From Planctomycetales bacterium (GTDB lineage Bacteria > Planctomycetota > Planctomycetia > Isosphaerales > Isosphaeraceae), in the NCBI GenBank assembly GCA_027452145.1, contig DAIDHB010000182.1, positions 1-41,245 on the forward strand: a stretch of 41,245 nucleotides of DNA. Direction: 5' to 3'. The notes beneath the pieces were generated by a model, which saw only the letters and a list, made by a program, of their open reading frames with translations, did no database searches and was not told the DNA's origin. A program made the translations under genes and the position numbers. This document shows positions 40,790 to 41,245 of the stretch, piece after piece. The stretch's first letter is position 1. Every line of letters starts with the position of its first letter.

Positions 40790-41245
40790 TCAGAACGGTG
40801 TGGTGTTGTTGCCCGGCGGTGCGGTCTTCGGCCGCGGAGCCGTACTTCCCGGAGCTTTCCTGGGAGCATTCGGCCGCGGCTGAGTGGCCTTGCCGGTCGC
40901 CTTGCGATTCGAGTCGATCTCCTGGGGATGCGGAAAGACGAGACGATAGGCGAGGGTCAGTCGCTTGCGGGCCTCGTCGGGCGGCAGGGCGTCGAGCGAC
41001 GCCTGGATCCAGGCCGGCAGCACGGCGATGAACAGCGACAGGCGTTGCGAGTCAACCGACTTCGGCGCGCTCCGGGCGAGGTAGAGGTTGATCGACTGGT
41101 GACGAAGGATCCTCCGTCGCACCGTGTCCTTCCGCCTCAACGAGTCCTCGAGCCGCTTGCGTGCGGTTGCGTCGAGCGGCTCGGCCTTCCGCCGTACCCC
41201 CTCCTCGATTCGCCTTCGCTCGGCCTCATCGGGCAACAGGATGGG
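40790..41245 (-). CDS. C-terminal part of an uncharacterised basic protein (5' end outside window)
   Basis: The minus-strand frame is open to the window edge and ends at 40790, giving about 150 residues. It is highly charged (EAERRRIEEGVRRKAEPLD), has one mixed region (VDSQRLSLFIAVLPAWIQA; EARKRLTLAYRLVFPHPQEI) and a basic Pro-rich tail (NAPRKAPGSTAPRPKTAPP). The first TTG in view (41234-41236) need not be the start, as the frame continues as PILLPDEAE. The stop is 40 bases before ribD. No family recognised. Confidence 0.6.
   Translation of the reverse strand, partial: PILLPDEAERRRIEEGVRRKAEPLDATARKRLEDSLRRKDTVRRRILRHQSINLYLARSAPKSVDSQRLSLFIAVLPAWIQASLDALPPDEARKRLTLAYRLVFPHPQEIDSNRKATGKATQPRPNAPRKAPGSTAPRPKTAPPGNNTTPF

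Overview
The window is a high-GC bacterial chromosome segment. It most likely comes from a planctomycete of the Isosphaeraceae type. This is inferred from the tandem large sulfatases, a complete N-type (Na+-type) ATPase operon, an NHLRC2-like thioredoxin/NHL protein, an Hsp70 with a long C-terminal region, the long LeuS and the GC-rich third codon positions. I see no phage, transposase, CRISPR array, rRNA or tRNA gene.

Layout. The first 114 bases hold the 3' end of an unidentified gene. Positions 178-4913 (+) carry two tandem FGly-type sulfatases. Positions 5071-11485 (-) are a nine-gene atpDCQRBEFAG operon with overlapping or nearly touching genes; the c subunit has Na+-type ligands and the b subunit is long and b-delta-like. 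Its leader carries a promoter and a strong hairpin with a T6 tract. Positions 11801-15489 (+) hold a YacP-like NYN nuclease, sucC, sucD and a Nudix hydrolase. A lipoprotein amidase lies at 15558-16688 (-). After a 777-base gap with a terminator-like hairpin come leuS and an Hsp70 paralogue (+). The thioredoxin/NHL protein (-) diverges from a divergent PRPP synthetase (+). Next is a MoxR-like ATPase/VWA pair (+).

Positions 29651-32058 (-) hold a three-gene cluster: a protein resembling a radical SAM enzyme without the cluster cysteines, a nucleotidyltransferase-fold protein and a small anchored protein. A GT83-type membrane glycosyltransferase (+) overlaps antisense with a GT4 glycosyltransferase, which follows asd and truA on the minus strand. 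Then come purD (+), rex (-), ribD (-) and the 3' end of an uncharacterised gene.

Most genes are housekeeping: energy coupling, the TCA cycle, translation, nucleotide, amino-acid and flavin synthesis, and redox sensing. The least ordinary observations are: (1) PurD contains an ungapped 70-residue internal tandem duplication whose first copy has lost the ATP-binding loop; (2) the radical-SAM-like protein without cluster cysteines sits next to a nucleotidyltransferase; (3) a terminator-like hairpin lies in the leader of the N-ATPase operon, and another upstream of leuS; (4) small palindromic elements recur between genes. All functional statements come from reading motifs; no database search was run.
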